Source: Pseudomonas entomophila
GTDB taxonomy: Bacteria; Pseudomonadota; Gammaproteobacteria; Pseudomonadales; Pseudomonadaceae
NCBI RefSeq assembly: GCF_013523125.1
Contig: NZ_JAAMQJ010000019.1
Span: 25,744 to 89,743, forward strand
Reading direction: 5' to 3'
Length of the DNA: 64,000 nt
Shown: positions 17,899-28,765 of the stretch, piece by piece
How the letters are laid out: each line of letters begins with the position of its first letter
Numbering within the stretch: the stretch's first letter is position 1
Made by a program: the position numbers and the translations under genes
Notes under the pieces: model-generated
Database searches by the model: none
The model's input: only the letters and a program-made list of their open reading frames with translations
Told to the model about the DNA's origin: nothing

Positions 17899-18717
17899 TC
17901 ACTCCACTTCGAACAGCCCGTTGCTCGAGGGTCTGGCACTCAGCCGCGCGCGCACGTCGTCGTCGATGCGCGGGTCGTCAGGGCGGTACAGCTTGACCTG
18001 GCGGTAGGTGCTGATGCGGTTGATCTCGGTACCCAGGTACTCCCAGACCACCCGGGTACAGGCCGGATTGCGTCGATCGCCGCTGGACACCCCGGCTTTC
18101 AGGCCATTGAGCCGGGTGATGCGACTCTTGAAGCTGGGGATGAGGATGGTCTGGCTCATCTCGTTGAAGGTCAGCGACTCGTAGTCGACGAGGAACAGGC
18201 GGTCCTGCAACTGGAAGGCCGCGCCCAGGTAGCGGCAGCGCACCCAGTCCTCGGCCTGCACGTCGGTGCTGCTGGTGCGCTCCTGGCGTTCCTGGCGCTC
18301 GAACACGAACGCGCCCCGTTCTTCGCGCAGGTGCACCAGCGACAGCAGGATCATGCCGGGGACCGAGAGGCAATTGGAGTACTCGAAGTAATACCCACAG
18401 TAGCGCGACAGGTTGCCCGCATGGGCGTGCAGGGGCTTGAACAGCTCGCTGATCGGATCGCCGTCCGGTGTGGTCGCCGGCGCGGCCTGGCGCGCGCCGA
18501 ACAGCTGGGCGAACTGCTCGCCAGGCAAACTCAGCTCGTAGTCCTCGACACCGAAGAAGTCGCCGATGCGCTTGAGGTTGTACGGCGTAGGCTGGCTTTG
18601 CCCGCTGAGGTACTTGTTGAACTGGGCACGGTTGATCGACAGCTGTCGGCAGACCTCGGAAATGGAACGGTAATGGCTGCACGCCAGTTTGAGATTGGCG
18701 GCGAAATGTTCGCTCAT
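17899..18717 (-). CDS. helix-turn-helix (XRE-type) transcriptional regulator
   Basis: 272 residues. The N-terminal helix-turn-helix (about 14-60) reads SISEVCRQLSINRAQFNKYLSGQSQPTPYNLKRI, a Cro/C1-like domain. The remaining 200 residues form a predicted sensor domain I do not recognise, with several Arg/Tyr residues and no membrane span. It is divergent from the AGCS symporter gene and starts 15 bases from a 9-bp inverted repeat, so it probably controls itself and the symporter/asparaginase pair. The ligand is unknown; an amino acid would be a natural guess. Confidence 0.78.
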   Translation of the reverse strand: MSEHFAANLKLACSHYRSISEVCRQLSINRAQFNKYLSGQSQPTPYNLKRIGDFFGVEDYELSLPGEQFAQLFGARQAAPATTPDGDPISELFKPLHAHAGNLSRYCGYYFEYSNCLSVPGMILLSLVHLREERGAFVFERQERQERTSSTDVQAEDWVRCRYLGAAFQLQDRLFLVDYESLTFNEMSQTILIPSFKSRITRLNGLKAGVSSGDRRNPACTRVVWEYLGTEINRISTYRQVKLYRPDDPRIDDDVRARLSARPSSNGLFEVE

Positions 18718-18731
18718 CGTGGGCGTCCGGG

Positions 18732-18759
18732 TGATGCTATGGGCGCCATCATAGCATCA
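18732..18759. promoter_or_regulatory. candidate operator in the regulator-symporter divergent region
   Basis: TGATGCTAT and ATAGCATCA form a perfect 9-base inverted repeat around 10 bases. A third partial copy (GCATCAA) follows at 18764-18770. On the minus strand an extended -10 (TGCTATGAT) for the regulator overlaps the right arm, so binding there should repress the regulator gene. Confidence 0.6.
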
Positions 18760-18891
18760 AGTCGCATCAATTCAGAGCAAGCCGCGAAATTGTAACTGCA
18801 CTTGTCATGCCCAACCATGCGCCCCATGGCATCGGCGCGCCTGCGTCGTGCCGATTTTCCATGCCAAGAGAATAAGAATCGAGGTTCTTCC

Positions 18892-20340
18892 ATGCTTGAT
18901 GCGCTCAACGATTTCCTCTCGGGGAAACTCCTCATCGTGCTGATCGTCGGACTCGGCAGCTACTTCACCATCCGCTCGCGGTTCGTGCAGTTCCGCCACT
19001 TTGCCCACATGTTCGGCGTCTTCAAGGAATCGCTGCGCGGCCAGGCAGGCCAACTGAGTTCTTTCCAGGCACTGATGCTCAGCCTGGCCGGTCGCGTCGG
19101 CGCCGGTAACATCGCAGGTGTCGGCATCGCCGTGACCCTGGGCGGCCCTGGTGCCGTGTTCTGGATGTGGGTCACGGCCCTGGTGGGCATGGCCAGCAGC
19201 TTCTTCGAATGCACCCTGGCCCAGGTCTACAAGCGCGCCGACGGCGACGGCCTGTACCGCGGCGGCCCGGCCTACTACATCCTGCACGGCCTGAAATTCA
19301 AAGGCATGGCGATCGTCTTCTCGCTCCTGCTGCTGGTCACCTATGGCTTCGCCTTCATCGGCCTGCAGTCCTATACCGTGACCCATTCGCTGCAGAACGC
19401 CTTCGCCCTCGAGCCGACCCACACGGGCATCGTGCTGGCCGTGCTGCTGGCCATCACCTTCATCGGTGGCATCAAGCGCATCGCCTCGGTCTCGGACCTG
19501 CTGGTTCCGATCAAGACCATGGCCTACATCGGCGTGACTCTGTACGTGATCGGCACCCAGATCGAACACGTGCCGGCCATGCTGGAAACCATCTTCAAGA
19601 GCGCCTTCGGCCTGGACCCTGCCTTCGGCGGCCTGCTGGGCAGCGCCATCGTCATGGGCGTGAAGCGTGGCGTGTTCGCCAACGAAGCCGGCCTGGGCAG
19701 TGCCCCGAACGTCGCGGCCGTGGCCGCCGTCAAGCACCCGGGTGCACAAGGCGTGGTGCAGGCGTTCAGCGTGTTCCTCGACACCTTCGTGATCTGCACC
19801 TGCACCGCGCTGTTGATCCTGCTGTCGGGCTTCTACACCCCTGGCTTCGAAGGGGACGGCATCGTTCTGACGCAGAACTCCCTGGCCGCCGTGGTCGGTG
19901 ACTGGGGCCGTATCTTCGTCAGCGTCGCGCTGTCGCTGTTCGTCTTCACCTGCATCCTCTACAACTACTACCTGGGCGAAAACAGCCTGCAGTTCCTGAC
20001 CCGCAACCGCGCTGTGCTGATGGGCTTCCGCGTCCTGGTGCTGGTCCTGGTGATCTGGGGCTCGACGCAGGATCTGTCGACCGTGTTCGCCTTCGCCGAC
20101 ATCACCATGACCTGCCTGGCCTTCGTCAACCTGATCGCCCTGGCCTTGCTGTTCAAGGTCGGCCTGCGGGTGATGCGCGACTATGACGACCAGCGCCGTG
20201 CTGGCATCAAGCAGCCGGTGTTCGACTCGGCGAAGTTCCAGGACCTGAACCTGGACCGCGCGGCCTGGCCGGCCAACCCGACCGTCGACACCCCGGCGGA
20301 TACGGTGACGGCACCGGCACCGGCACACGCCCGCCACTGA
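18892..20340 (+). CDS. AGCS-family alanine/glycine (or amino acid):cation symporter
   Basis: 482 residues, about 11 transmembrane helices, of the alanine-or-glycine:cation symporter family, with the diagnostic segments GRVGAGNIAGVGIAVTLGG, GPGAVFWMWVTALVGMASSFFE and VKRGVFANEAGLGSAPNVAA. It brings small amino acids in with sodium (or protons). The ATG at 18892 has GAGG upstream; an in-frame ATG further upstream is out of context. Next to it is an asparaginase gene, as in P. aeruginosa PA2252-PA2253, so asparagine is a plausible substrate. Confidence 0.92.
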   Translation: MLDALNDFLSGKLLIVLIVGLGSYFTIRSRFVQFRHFAHMFGVFKESLRGQAGQLSSFQALMLSLAGRVGAGNIAGVGIAVTLGGPGAVFWMWVTALVGMASSFFECTLAQVYKRADGDGLYRGGPAYYILHGLKFKGMAIVFSLLLLVTYGFAFIGLQSYTVTHSLQNAFALEPTHTGIVLAVLLAITFIGGIKRIASVSDLLVPIKTMAYIGVTLYVIGTQIEHVPAMLETIFKSAFGLDPAFGGLLGSAIVMGVKRGVFANEAGLGSAPNVAAVAAVKHPGAQGVVQAFSVFLDTFVICTCTALLILLSGFYTPGFEGDGIVLTQNSLAAVVGDWGRIFVSVALSLFVFTCILYNYYLGENSLQFLTRNRAVLMGFRVLVLVLVIWGSTQDLSTVFAFADITMTCLAFVNLIALALLFKVGLRVMRDYDDQRRAGIKQPVFDSAKFQDLNLDRAAWPANPTVDTPADTVTAPAPAHARH

Positions 20341-20355
20341 TCCAGCCTCTGCACC

Positions 20356-20378
20356 AGCCGCCCCGTCCGCGGGCGGCT
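20356..20378 (+). terminator. hairpin between the symporter gene and ansA
   Basis: AGCCGCCC/GGGCGGCT, 8 bp with a 7-base loop, followed by a pyrimidine-rich run (CTCTCTTCGCTTTTCTT). It may reduce expression of ansA relative to the symporter. Confidence 0.4.
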
Positions 20379-20412
20379 GCCTCTCTTCGCTTTTCTTGCT
20401 ACGGAATGCGCC

Positions 20413-21402
20413 ATGCGTGCAGTCAAGAATCTCTTCGTCCTCTATACCGGGGGCACCATCGGCATGCTCGAGACACCGGCAGGCCTGGCACCTGCGGGCG
20501 GCTTCGAGGCGCGGATGCGCGACTACCTCGCCAGCTGCAGCGAGGCCCCTCGACTGAGCTGGACCCTGCGTGAGCTCGACCCGCTGATCGACAGCGCCAA
20601 CATGCAACAGGCCAATTGGCTGGCCATGCGCGACGCCATCGTCAAGGCCGTCGAGCGCGACGGGCATGATGGCGTGCTGGTGCTGCACGGCACCGACACC
20701 TTGGCCTATAGCGCTGCTGCCCTGTCCTTCCTGCTGCTCGGCTTGCCGGTACCGGTCGTGCTGACCGGCTCGATGCTGCCGGCGGGCGTGCCCGACAGCG
20801 ACGCCTGGGACAACCTGTGCGGCGCACTGCGCGTGCTCGAGCGTGGTGTGGACGAGGGCGTGCAGCTCTATTTCCACGGCACGCTGCTGCACGGCTGCCG
20901 GGCTTCCAAGCTGCGCAGTGAGGCCTTCGACGCCTTTGCCGCACTGCCCCGTGAACGCCATGGCCAGACGGCCGACGCGGTGCCTGCCGTGCTGAGCTAC
21001 CGCCAGCGCCGCCAGCCCGTCAACCTGGCGGTGATGCCGATGTTCCCCGGCGTACGCGCCGCTCATGTGCGCGCCGTGCTGGCCAGTGGCGTGCAGGGCT
21101 TGCTGCTGGAGTGCTACGGCAGTGGCACCGGCCCGTCGGAAGACCAGGGCCTGCTCGATGCCTTGAGCGAAGCGCACCACGATGGCGTGGTCATCGCGGC
21201 CATCAGCCAATGCCCGGAAGGCGCGGTGCAGTTCGACACCTACGAAGCCGGCAGTCGGTTGCGCGATACCGGGTTGATCAGTGGGGGCGGCATGACCCGC
21301 GAGGCAGCGCTGGCCAAGTTGTTCGCCCTGCTGGGTGCAGGGCTGGATACGAAGGACTGCGAGCACTGGTTCGGGCTGGACCTGTGCGGCGAGCGCGCCT
21401 GA
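20413..21402 (+). CDS. ansA: type I L-asparaginase
   Basis: 329 residues. Hydrolyses asparagine to aspartate and ammonia in the cytosol. The two catalytic threonine motifs are seen: YTGGTIGML (Thr15 region) and HGTDTLAYSAAALSF (Thr near residue 95). There is no signal peptide, which fits the cytosolic type I group. It is 72 bases after the symporter and so likely part of the same unit: uptake of asparagine followed by deamidation. Start ATG at 20413 preceded by a weak GGA site. Confidence 0.92.
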   Translation: MRAVKNLFVLYTGGTIGMLETPAGLAPAGGFEARMRDYLASCSEAPRLSWTLRELDPLIDSANMQQANWLAMRDAIVKAVERDGHDGVLVLHGTDTLAYSAAALSFLLLGLPVPVVLTGSMLPAGVPDSDAWDNLCGALRVLERGVDEGVQLYFHGTLLHGCRASKLRSEAFDAFAALPRERHGQTADAVPAVLSYRQRRQPVNLAVMPMFPGVRAAHVRAVLASGVQGLLLECYGSGTGPSEDQGLLDALSEAHHDGVVIAAISQCPEGAVQFDTYEAGSRLRDTGLISGGGMTREAALAKLFALLGAGLDTKDCEHWFGLDLCGERA

Positions 21403-21642
21403 GCGCTGCCTGCAACCGATCTACTGGAGGGTACGCTGCATAGGCCACATACAAGATAGATACTTGCTCGGCACCCTGCCGCTCGACCAAGCAGGATGCT
21501 GGAGGCAAACGCGCCTCACGTGCCCCATCGACTACCCTTCCCTGTACCCGCGCAGCTGCCTGCTGGACGGACGCCCCAGCGCTGTCGTTCGAGGGCAGCA
21601 TTGGTGCTATGCTGGACGCCAAGAGCACAGAGGTACAGACTC
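21403..21642 (+). other. intergenic region after ansA, start of a lower-GC insert
   Basis: 240 bases without a convincing gene. An extended -10-like TGCTATGCT at 21605-21613 lies about 30 bases upstream of the 62-aa gene and may drive it. No repeats or att-like duplications could be seen by eye. Confidence 0.4.
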
Positions 21643-21831
21643 ATGAAATCCAAGGTGTTTTTCTCGGATCAATTGGTCGTCGAGGCCAACGCCAAACTTG
21701 CCAAACGCCGGGACGGGACTCGCCGTACACTTCCGCTGGAAGTAGGCGACATCATCTACAGCACGCGTCAGAGCACAGATGAAATTCGGTCTGCCTTCGA
21801 GATTGCTTCGGCACGCTTGAGGAAAGCGTAA
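21643..21831 (+). CDS. small hypothetical protein (62 aa)
   Basis: 62 residues, basic, no membrane span. Starts MKSKVFFSDQLVVEANAKLA; the second half (VGDIIYSTRQSTDEIRSAFEIASARLRKA) looks like a beta hairpin and an amphipathic helix. An AGAGG-like site precedes the ATG. It ends 5 bases before the next gene, so translation is probably coupled. Not recognised. It is one of a group of small genes in a stretch of clearly lower GC than its neighbours, which suggests horizontal transfer. Confidence 0.65.
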   Translation: MKSKVFFSDQLVVEANAKLAKRRDGTRRTLPLEVGDIIYSTRQSTDEIRSAFEIASARLRKA

Positions 21832-21836
21832 GGCCT

Positions 21837-22373
21837 ATGGAGAACGGTGGTTACAACTTCATCTACACCGAACTGGTCAAGAACGAAGACGACATTCTGG
21901 GCATCATCGCCTACTCGCTCTACAAGTGGCAGAAAATCGAATTCATCAAAACGTTCAAGGCTAAGCATCGCCGAGATCCTACAGATGCTGACCTCTCCCA
22001 CTTTCACGAAGTCAGTAACTCGAGCTTTCAATTACAGGCCTATCGCGACCAAGCGGACAAACTGGCCCAAGATTTCTTGACGATCTCCTTGGAAACCAGA
22101 GCTGAAGCACTCGAGCAGTATTACGAGACCAAGACGACCGATGCGATTAGAGGCTACAAGCCAAGCTTTTGGCTAGGCGTTTCCCAGGGAGTAGTAGCCT
22201 CGATCATTTTTGTGCTGCTCCTGGGAGTGCTGGTCATCTTCACGTGGAGCCTCAATCAAGGCCCTAGGCAAGTGATCGAGCAGATCTTCGACGTAAAAAT
22301 TCTCAATAACTCGTCGGCGCCACGTGATTCAGAGAGTCAATCGGACGCACCTGCCAGGCCCGATGATGCCTGA
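21837..22373 (+). CDS. hypothetical single-span membrane protein (178 aa)
   Basis: 178 residues. A helical, charged N-terminal part (about 1-105) contains KNEDDILGIIAYSLYKWQKIEF and a DPTDADLSHFHE segment, followed by one transmembrane helix (about 112-140, FWLGVSQGVVASIIFVLLLG onward) and a short Ser/Asp-rich tail. No signal peptide, so the N-terminal domain should face the cytoplasm. TAAGG precedes the ATG. Coupled to the 62-aa gene upstream. I recall similar uncharacterised proteins in other proteobacteria but no function; a membrane-anchored partner of the small protein is inferred. Confidence 0.7.
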   Translation: MENGGYNFIYTELVKNEDDILGIIAYSLYKWQKIEFIKTFKAKHRRDPTDADLSHFHEVSNSSFQLQAYRDQADKLAQDFLTISLETRAEALEQYYETKTTDAIRGYKPSFWLGVSQGVVASIIFVLLLGVLVIFTWSLNQGPRQVIEQIFDVKILNNSSAPRDSESQSDAPARPDDA

Positions 22374-22406
22374 GTACCCTACGTTGATCCCTGCACGCGC
22401 AGCCAA

Positions 22407-22547
22407 TTATGAAGGTGGCCGGTCCTCAGGTGTGCACGCGTCCAGGTTTTCTTCATCCGCGGTTATGACGAAATAGTCGCCCCCCACGTACCGAATTTGC
22501 ATCTCGCCCATAGGCAGCTGCCCTTCTGGAGCGGTAAGTGTGTACAC
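22407..22547 (-). CDS. possible small ORF (34-46 aa)
   Basis: An open frame that starts with GTG at 22547 (46 aa) or ATG at 22511 (34 aa, with AAGGG 9 bases upstream) and ends at 22407. From the ATG it reads MGEMQIRYVGGDYFVITADE and ends in an acidic, Pro-rich tail. It begins 5 bases after the stop of the 117-aa gene on the same strand, which argues for a real cistron, but it is very short and unrecognised. Confidence 0.35.
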   Translation of the reverse strand: MYTLTAPEGQLPMGEMQIRYVGGDYFVITADEENLDACTPEDRPPS

Positions 22548-22552
22548 CGACG

Positions 22553-22906
22553 TCAAAAATCTATGGGCCCCACGGCTTTATGGGCGTACAGATGACAACC
22601 CAAGGTGAATAGCGCACCGTCTGCGATAAAGAGGGGCCCTGCATACAGGCGTACATACCCGAGCCAAAAGAGACCGGTGGAGCGGGAATAGCGGCCCGCT
22701 GATGGATCGAAGGCCAGGACAAGCAGGATCAATAAGGCGATAGCAGCACCTGTTGCAATCAGGATTCCGCCCACGTAGGCATCACTTTTTCTACAACCGC
22801 CAAGATAGAGCGCATAAAGTTCGCAAAATCTTGGAATACGGTGTTTGCCTACCACTGCATCCAGCTTGACTTCTATTCGGTCGAAGGCTTCATTTTTCGA
22901 TTGCAT
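22553..22906 (-). CDS. hypothetical two-span membrane protein (117 aa)
   Basis: 117 residues. The N-terminal 45 residues are polar (MQSKNEAFDRIEVKLDAVVG), followed by two likely transmembrane helices at about 48-68 (GGILIATGAAIALLILLVLA) and 85-110 (GYVRLYAGPLFIADGALFTLG). The ATG at 22906 has AAGGGAG 8 bases upstream; the longer frame to 22984 lacks a site. Its GC content is lower than that of the core. No family recognised. Confidence 0.65.
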   Translation of the reverse strand: MQSKNEAFDRIEVKLDAVVGKHRIPRFCELYALYLGGCRKSDAYVGGILIATGAAIALLILLVLAFDPSAGRYSRSTGLFWLGYVRLYAGPLFIADGALFTLGCHLYAHKAVGPIDF

Positions 22907-23062
22907 GATCCACTCCCTTGAAAGTCTGGATGCTAAGCAATTGCCGCAGCAAGTGGGGGGCTCAAGCGCACATTCAGAAGCCACCTACAGTGAAAAAAGA
23001 AGTTTCTTCAGACGACTTCATGTCTTCGCCAGAGTGTTTTCGCGCTTCCTCACAGCAGGCAT

Positions 23063-23093
23063 AAAAAACCCGGAGCAAAGGCCCCGGGTTTTT
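23063..23093 (-). terminator. intrinsic terminator of ssb
   Basis: AAAAACCCGG/CCGGGTTTTT, 10 paired bases around an 11-base loop, giving a U-rich tail in the minus-strand transcript, 29 bases after the ssb stop. Confidence 0.85.
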
Positions 23094-23121
23094 GGTCTGG
23101 CGCGATGCCTGACGGCTGGAC

Positions 23122-23682
23122 TCAGAACGGAATGTCGTCGTCGAAGCTGTCGAAATCGGCCGCCGGCTGCTGCTGAGGCGCCGGTTGCTGCTGCGGACGC
23201 TGTGGCGCCTGCTGCGGGCGCTGGGCCTGCTGGCGTGGCGGGGCCTGGTTGTACTCGTTGCCACCCTGGTTCTGGTTCTGGCTCTGGTTGTAGTTGCCGC
23301 CACCCTGGTTGTAGTTGCCACCACCGTCCTGGTTCTGCTGACGGCCGCCCAGCAGCTGCATGCTGCCCTGCATGTCGACGATGATTTCGGTGGTGTAGCG
23401 CTTGATGCCGTCCTTTTCCCACTCGCGGGTCTGCAGCTTGCCCTCGATGTACACCTGAGAACCCTTGCGCAGGTATTCGCCAGCGATCTCGGCCAGACGG
23501 CCGAACAGGGAAACGCGGTGCCACTCGGTGCGCTCGACCTTCTGACCGGACTGCTTGTCGGTCCACTGCTCACTGGTCGCCAGGCTCAGGTTGGTCACGG
23601 CGTTACCGTTGGGCAGATAGCGGACTTCGGGATCCTGGCCGCAGGTACCGACCAGAATGACTTTGTTAACCCCACGGGCCAT
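23122..23682 (-). CDS. ssb: single-stranded DNA-binding protein
   Basis: 186 residues. Binds and protects single-stranded DNA in replication, repair and recombination. OB fold at about 1-110 ([35 protein letters not shown]), then a disordered linker rich in Gly, Asn and Gln with NYNQ repeats and a Pro/Gln/Ala-rich part, and the acidic C-terminal tip [11 protein letters not shown] that recruits partner proteins. Start ATG with GGAG upstream, 9 bases after the MFS gene stop, so the two may share a transcript. Confidence 0.97.
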   Translation of the reverse strand: MARGVNKVILVGTCGQDPEVRYLPNGNAVTNLSLATSEQWTDKQSGQKVERTEWHRVSLFGRLAEIAGEYLRKGSQVYIEGKLQTREWEKDGIKRYTTEIIVDMQGSMQLLGGRQQNQDGGGNYNQGGGNYNQSQNQNQGGNEYNQAPPRQQAQRPQQAPQRPQQQPAPQQQPAADFDSFDDDIPF

Positions 23683-23691
23683 AACGTTCTC

Positions 23692-25086
23692 CTAGGCTTC
23701 ACGCGCGGTCGAGGTCGGGTCTACCAGACGCTCGAGGGTCGCGCGATCCAAAATTTTCGTATCCAGTTTGATGTAGATGGCAGCTTCTTCCTCTACCACT
23801 ACGGCATCGGTCACTCCCGGCACGGCCATCAGGCGCGTGGTCAATCCGGCCTCGCTCACTGCGCCAGGCGACAACGGTAGGCGCAGGCTGGTCACGTAGG
23901 GCGGCTCGTTCATGCCCAGCGTCGCGAGCAGCCAAATTAGGCAAAGCCCCGCGCAGCCGAGGAACACCGCCCCCAGGCCACCGTGCTGGAACAGCCAGCC
24001 ACCGAGGATGCCCCCCAGGGCGGCGCCGAGGAACTGACTGGTGGAATACACCCCCATGGCCGTGCCCTTGCCGCCCGCAGGCGATACCTTGCTGACCAAC
24101 GAAGGCAGCGATGCCTCCAGCAGGTTGAAGGCCGTGAAGAATACCACGGTGCCCGTCACCAGTCCGCGCAAGTTGTCAGCCCACTGCCAGAAGAACAGCT
24201 CCACCAGCAGCAGGACACTGACCGCGCCGAGCAGCACACGCTTCATCTTGCGCTTTTTTTCGCCGTAGATGATGAACGGGATCATTGCAAAAAATGAGAC
24301 CAGCAAGGCCGTCAGGTACACCCACCAGTGCTGCTCCTTGGGCAGCCCGCCGCGCTCGACGTAGGCCAGGGGCAGGACGACGAAGCTGGCCATGAGGATG
24401 GCGTGCAGGATGAAGATGCTCAGGTCCAGGCGCAGCAGGTCCCGGTTGCGCAAGGTCGGCCCCAGGGCCTGCCGGGCCACGCCGGACTCACGGTGTTGCA
24501 GCACGCTGTGGCCGGCCGGCACCACGAAGGCGATCAGGCCGATGCCGACCACCGCCAGCGCCGCCGTGGCCAGGAACAGGCCGGACAATCCGAACGCGCG
24601 GGTCAGCAACGGACCTACGACCATCGCCACGGCGAACGACAGACCGATGCTCATGCCGATCATGGCCATGGCCTTGGTCCGGTGCTGTTCGCGGGTCAGG
24701 TCCGACAGCAGGGCCATGACCGCCGCCGAGATGGCGCCCGCCCCCTGCAGGACGCGGCCGGCGACGATGCCCCAGATGGAATCGGCCTGGGCCGCCAGCA
24801 GGCTGCCGAGAATGAACAGCACCAGGCCAGCGTAGATGACCGGACGACGACCGATCCGGTCGGACACCATCCCGAAGGGGATCTGCAGCACCGCCTGGGT
24901 CAATCCGTAGGCGCCGATGGCCAGGCCGATCAGCGCCGGCGTCGCGCCTGCCAGGTCCATGCCATAGGTGGCCAGGACCGGCAGCACCATGAACATGCCC
25001 AGCATGCGGAAGGCGAAGACCAGGGCCAGGCCGCTGGCGGCGCGGGTTTCGCTGCCGCTCATGCGATCATGGGGAGCGTCGTGCAT
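23692..25086 (-). CDS. YajR-like MFS transporter
   Basis: 464 residues: twelve transmembrane helices of the major facilitator superfamily, including motif [17 protein letters not shown], and a C-terminal ferredoxin-like (YAM) domain of about 65 residues with [20 protein letters not shown]. This layout is that of YajR, a proton-driven drug/small-molecule exporter. It lies between uvrA and ssb, as in other Pseudomonas. The substrate is not known. Confidence 0.9.
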   Translation of the reverse strand: MHDAPHDRMSGSETRAASGLALVFAFRMLGMFMVLPVLATYGMDLAGATPALIGLAIGAYGLTQAVLQIPFGMVSDRIGRRPVIYAGLVLFILGSLLAAQADSIWGIVAGRVLQGAGAISAAVMALLSDLTREQHRTKAMAMIGMSIGLSFAVAMVVGPLLTRAFGLSGLFLATAALAVVGIGLIAFVVPAGHSVLQHRESGVARQALGPTLRNRDLLRLDLSIFILHAILMASFVVLPLAYVERGGLPKEQHWWVYLTALLVSFFAMIPFIIYGEKKRKMKRVLLGAVSVLLLVELFFWQWADNLRGLVTGTVVFFTAFNLLEASLPSLVSKVSPAGGKGTAMGVYSTSQFLGAALGGILGGWLFQHGGLGAVFLGCAGLCLIWLLATLGMNEPPYVTSLRLPLSPGAVSEAGLTTRLMAVPGVTDAVVVEEEAAIYIKLDTKILDRATLERLVDPTSTAREA

Positions 25087-25154
25087 GGAGTAACCTCATA
25101 TGAACCGGCAGGAATTCTATCAGTCCGACAGCTTGACGGCATCTGCGCGACGCT

Positions 25155-25184
25155 TTGCCGCGTGATGGCCGTGCGCCGTATACT
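25155..25184 (+). promoter_or_regulatory. candidate sigma70 promoter of uvrA
   Basis: TTGCCG (25155-25160), 18-base spacer, TATACT (25179-25184), 31 bases before the uvrA GTG. No LexA-type CTG-N10-CAG box is seen in this divergent gap. Confidence 0.5.
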
Positions 25185-25215
25185 TCGTCGTTTATGCCCG
25201 CCAAGCGAGGCCGCA

Positions 25216-28050
<2,835 letters not shown>

Positions 28051-28057
28051 GTGAACG

Positions 28058-28094
28058 CAAAAGCCGTCGCCCTGTGAGGGAGCGACGGCTTTCG
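28058..28094. terminator. bidirectional terminator between uvrA and ftnA
   Basis: AAAGCCGTCGC (28060-28070) pairs with GCGACGGCTTT (28082-28092), 11 bp, between convergent genes, with A/T runs on both sides. Confidence 0.8.
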
Positions 28095-28140
28095 TGTCAC
28101 GCGTTACCGTGCACCCTGCCCTGGGCGCCCAGTAAAGCGG

Positions 28141-28605
28141 TTACAGCTGGGATTGCAGGTAGTTCTGCAAGCCGATCGACTTGATCAGCCCTTGCTGCTT
28201 CTCCAACCAGTAGGCGTGGTCTTCTTCGGTGTCCGCCAGTTGCACGCGCAGGATGTCGCGGGTGACGTAGTCACGGTGCAGTTCGCACAGCTCGATGCCC
28301 TTGCACAGTGCGGCACGCACCTTGTATTCCAGGCGCAGGTCGGAAGCCAGCATCTCCGGCACGGTGGTGCCGATATCCAGATCATCCGGACGCATGCGTG
28401 GGGTGCCTTCGAGCATCAGGATTCGGCGCATCAAGGCATCGGCATGTTGCGTCTCTTCTTCCATCTCGTGGTTGATACGTTCGTAGAGCTTGCTCAAGCC
28501 CCAGTCTTCGTACATGCGCGAGTGGATGAAGTATTGATCACGTGCCGCCAGTTCGCCCGTCAGCAACGTGTTGAGGTAGTCGATTACGTCCGGGTGACCT
28601 TGCAT
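28141..28605 (-). CDS. ftnA: bacterial ferritin FtnA (annotated as bacterioferritin in many genomes)
   Basis: 154 residues, a four-helix ferritin that stores iron as a 24-mer. The diiron ligands are conserved (E18, E51, H54, E94, E127, H130 region: [27 protein letters not shown]). At the position of Met52, the haem ligand of true bacterioferritins, this protein has Thr (EEETQHAD), so it should not bind haem. This is the feature that separates P. aeruginosa FtnA (PA4235, formerly bfrA) from BfrB. It lies just downstream of katA in the same order as PA4235-PA4236. Start chosen as [12 protein letters not shown]. Confidence 0.92.
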   Translation of the reverse strand: MQGHPDVIDYLNTLLTGELAARDQYFIHSRMYEDWGLSKLYERINHEMEEETQHADALMRRILMLEGTPRMRPDDLDIGTTVPEMLASDLRLEYKVRAALCKGIELCELHRDYVTRDILRVQLADTEEDHAYWLEKQQGLIKSIGLQNYLQSQL

Positions 28606-28722
28606 GACCCTGGTGCTCCACAATGACAATGATGCACACAGTGTGAACCAGGTGAGCCCTCAGGTCACTGAAAAAGACGTGATCGCGCGGATTAAATTCT
28701 GCAAACAGTAGTGATATGCATT

Positions 28723-28748
28723 GAAAAACCGCCCGGATGCGGGCGGTT
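28723..28748 (-). terminator. intrinsic terminator of katA
   Basis: AACCGCCCG/CGGGCGGTT stem followed on the minus strand by TTTTTC, 18 bases after the katA stop. It separates katA from ftnA, so ftnA must have its own promoter in the 160-base gap. Confidence 0.85.
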
Positions 28749-28765
28749 ATTCTTATCATTTAGAC

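Noticed and set aside
18805..21366. An 853-codon open frame antisense to the symporter and ansA
   Set aside because: Both sense genes have clear family motifs; the antisense frame has none.
24328..25215. Upstream extension of the uvrA frame
   Set aside because: The extra 296 codons lie antisense to the MFS gene; the conserved UvrA start is the GTG at 25216.
25087..25215. LexA (SOS) box in the uvrA-MFS divergent region
   Set aside because: No CTG-N10-CAG with a TA-rich centre could be found, although E. coli uvrA-ssb has one.
28618..28640. Fur box upstream of ftnA (AATGACAATGAT)
   Set aside because: Two hexamer-like units only, on a base composition where such matches occur by chance; no support from spacing.
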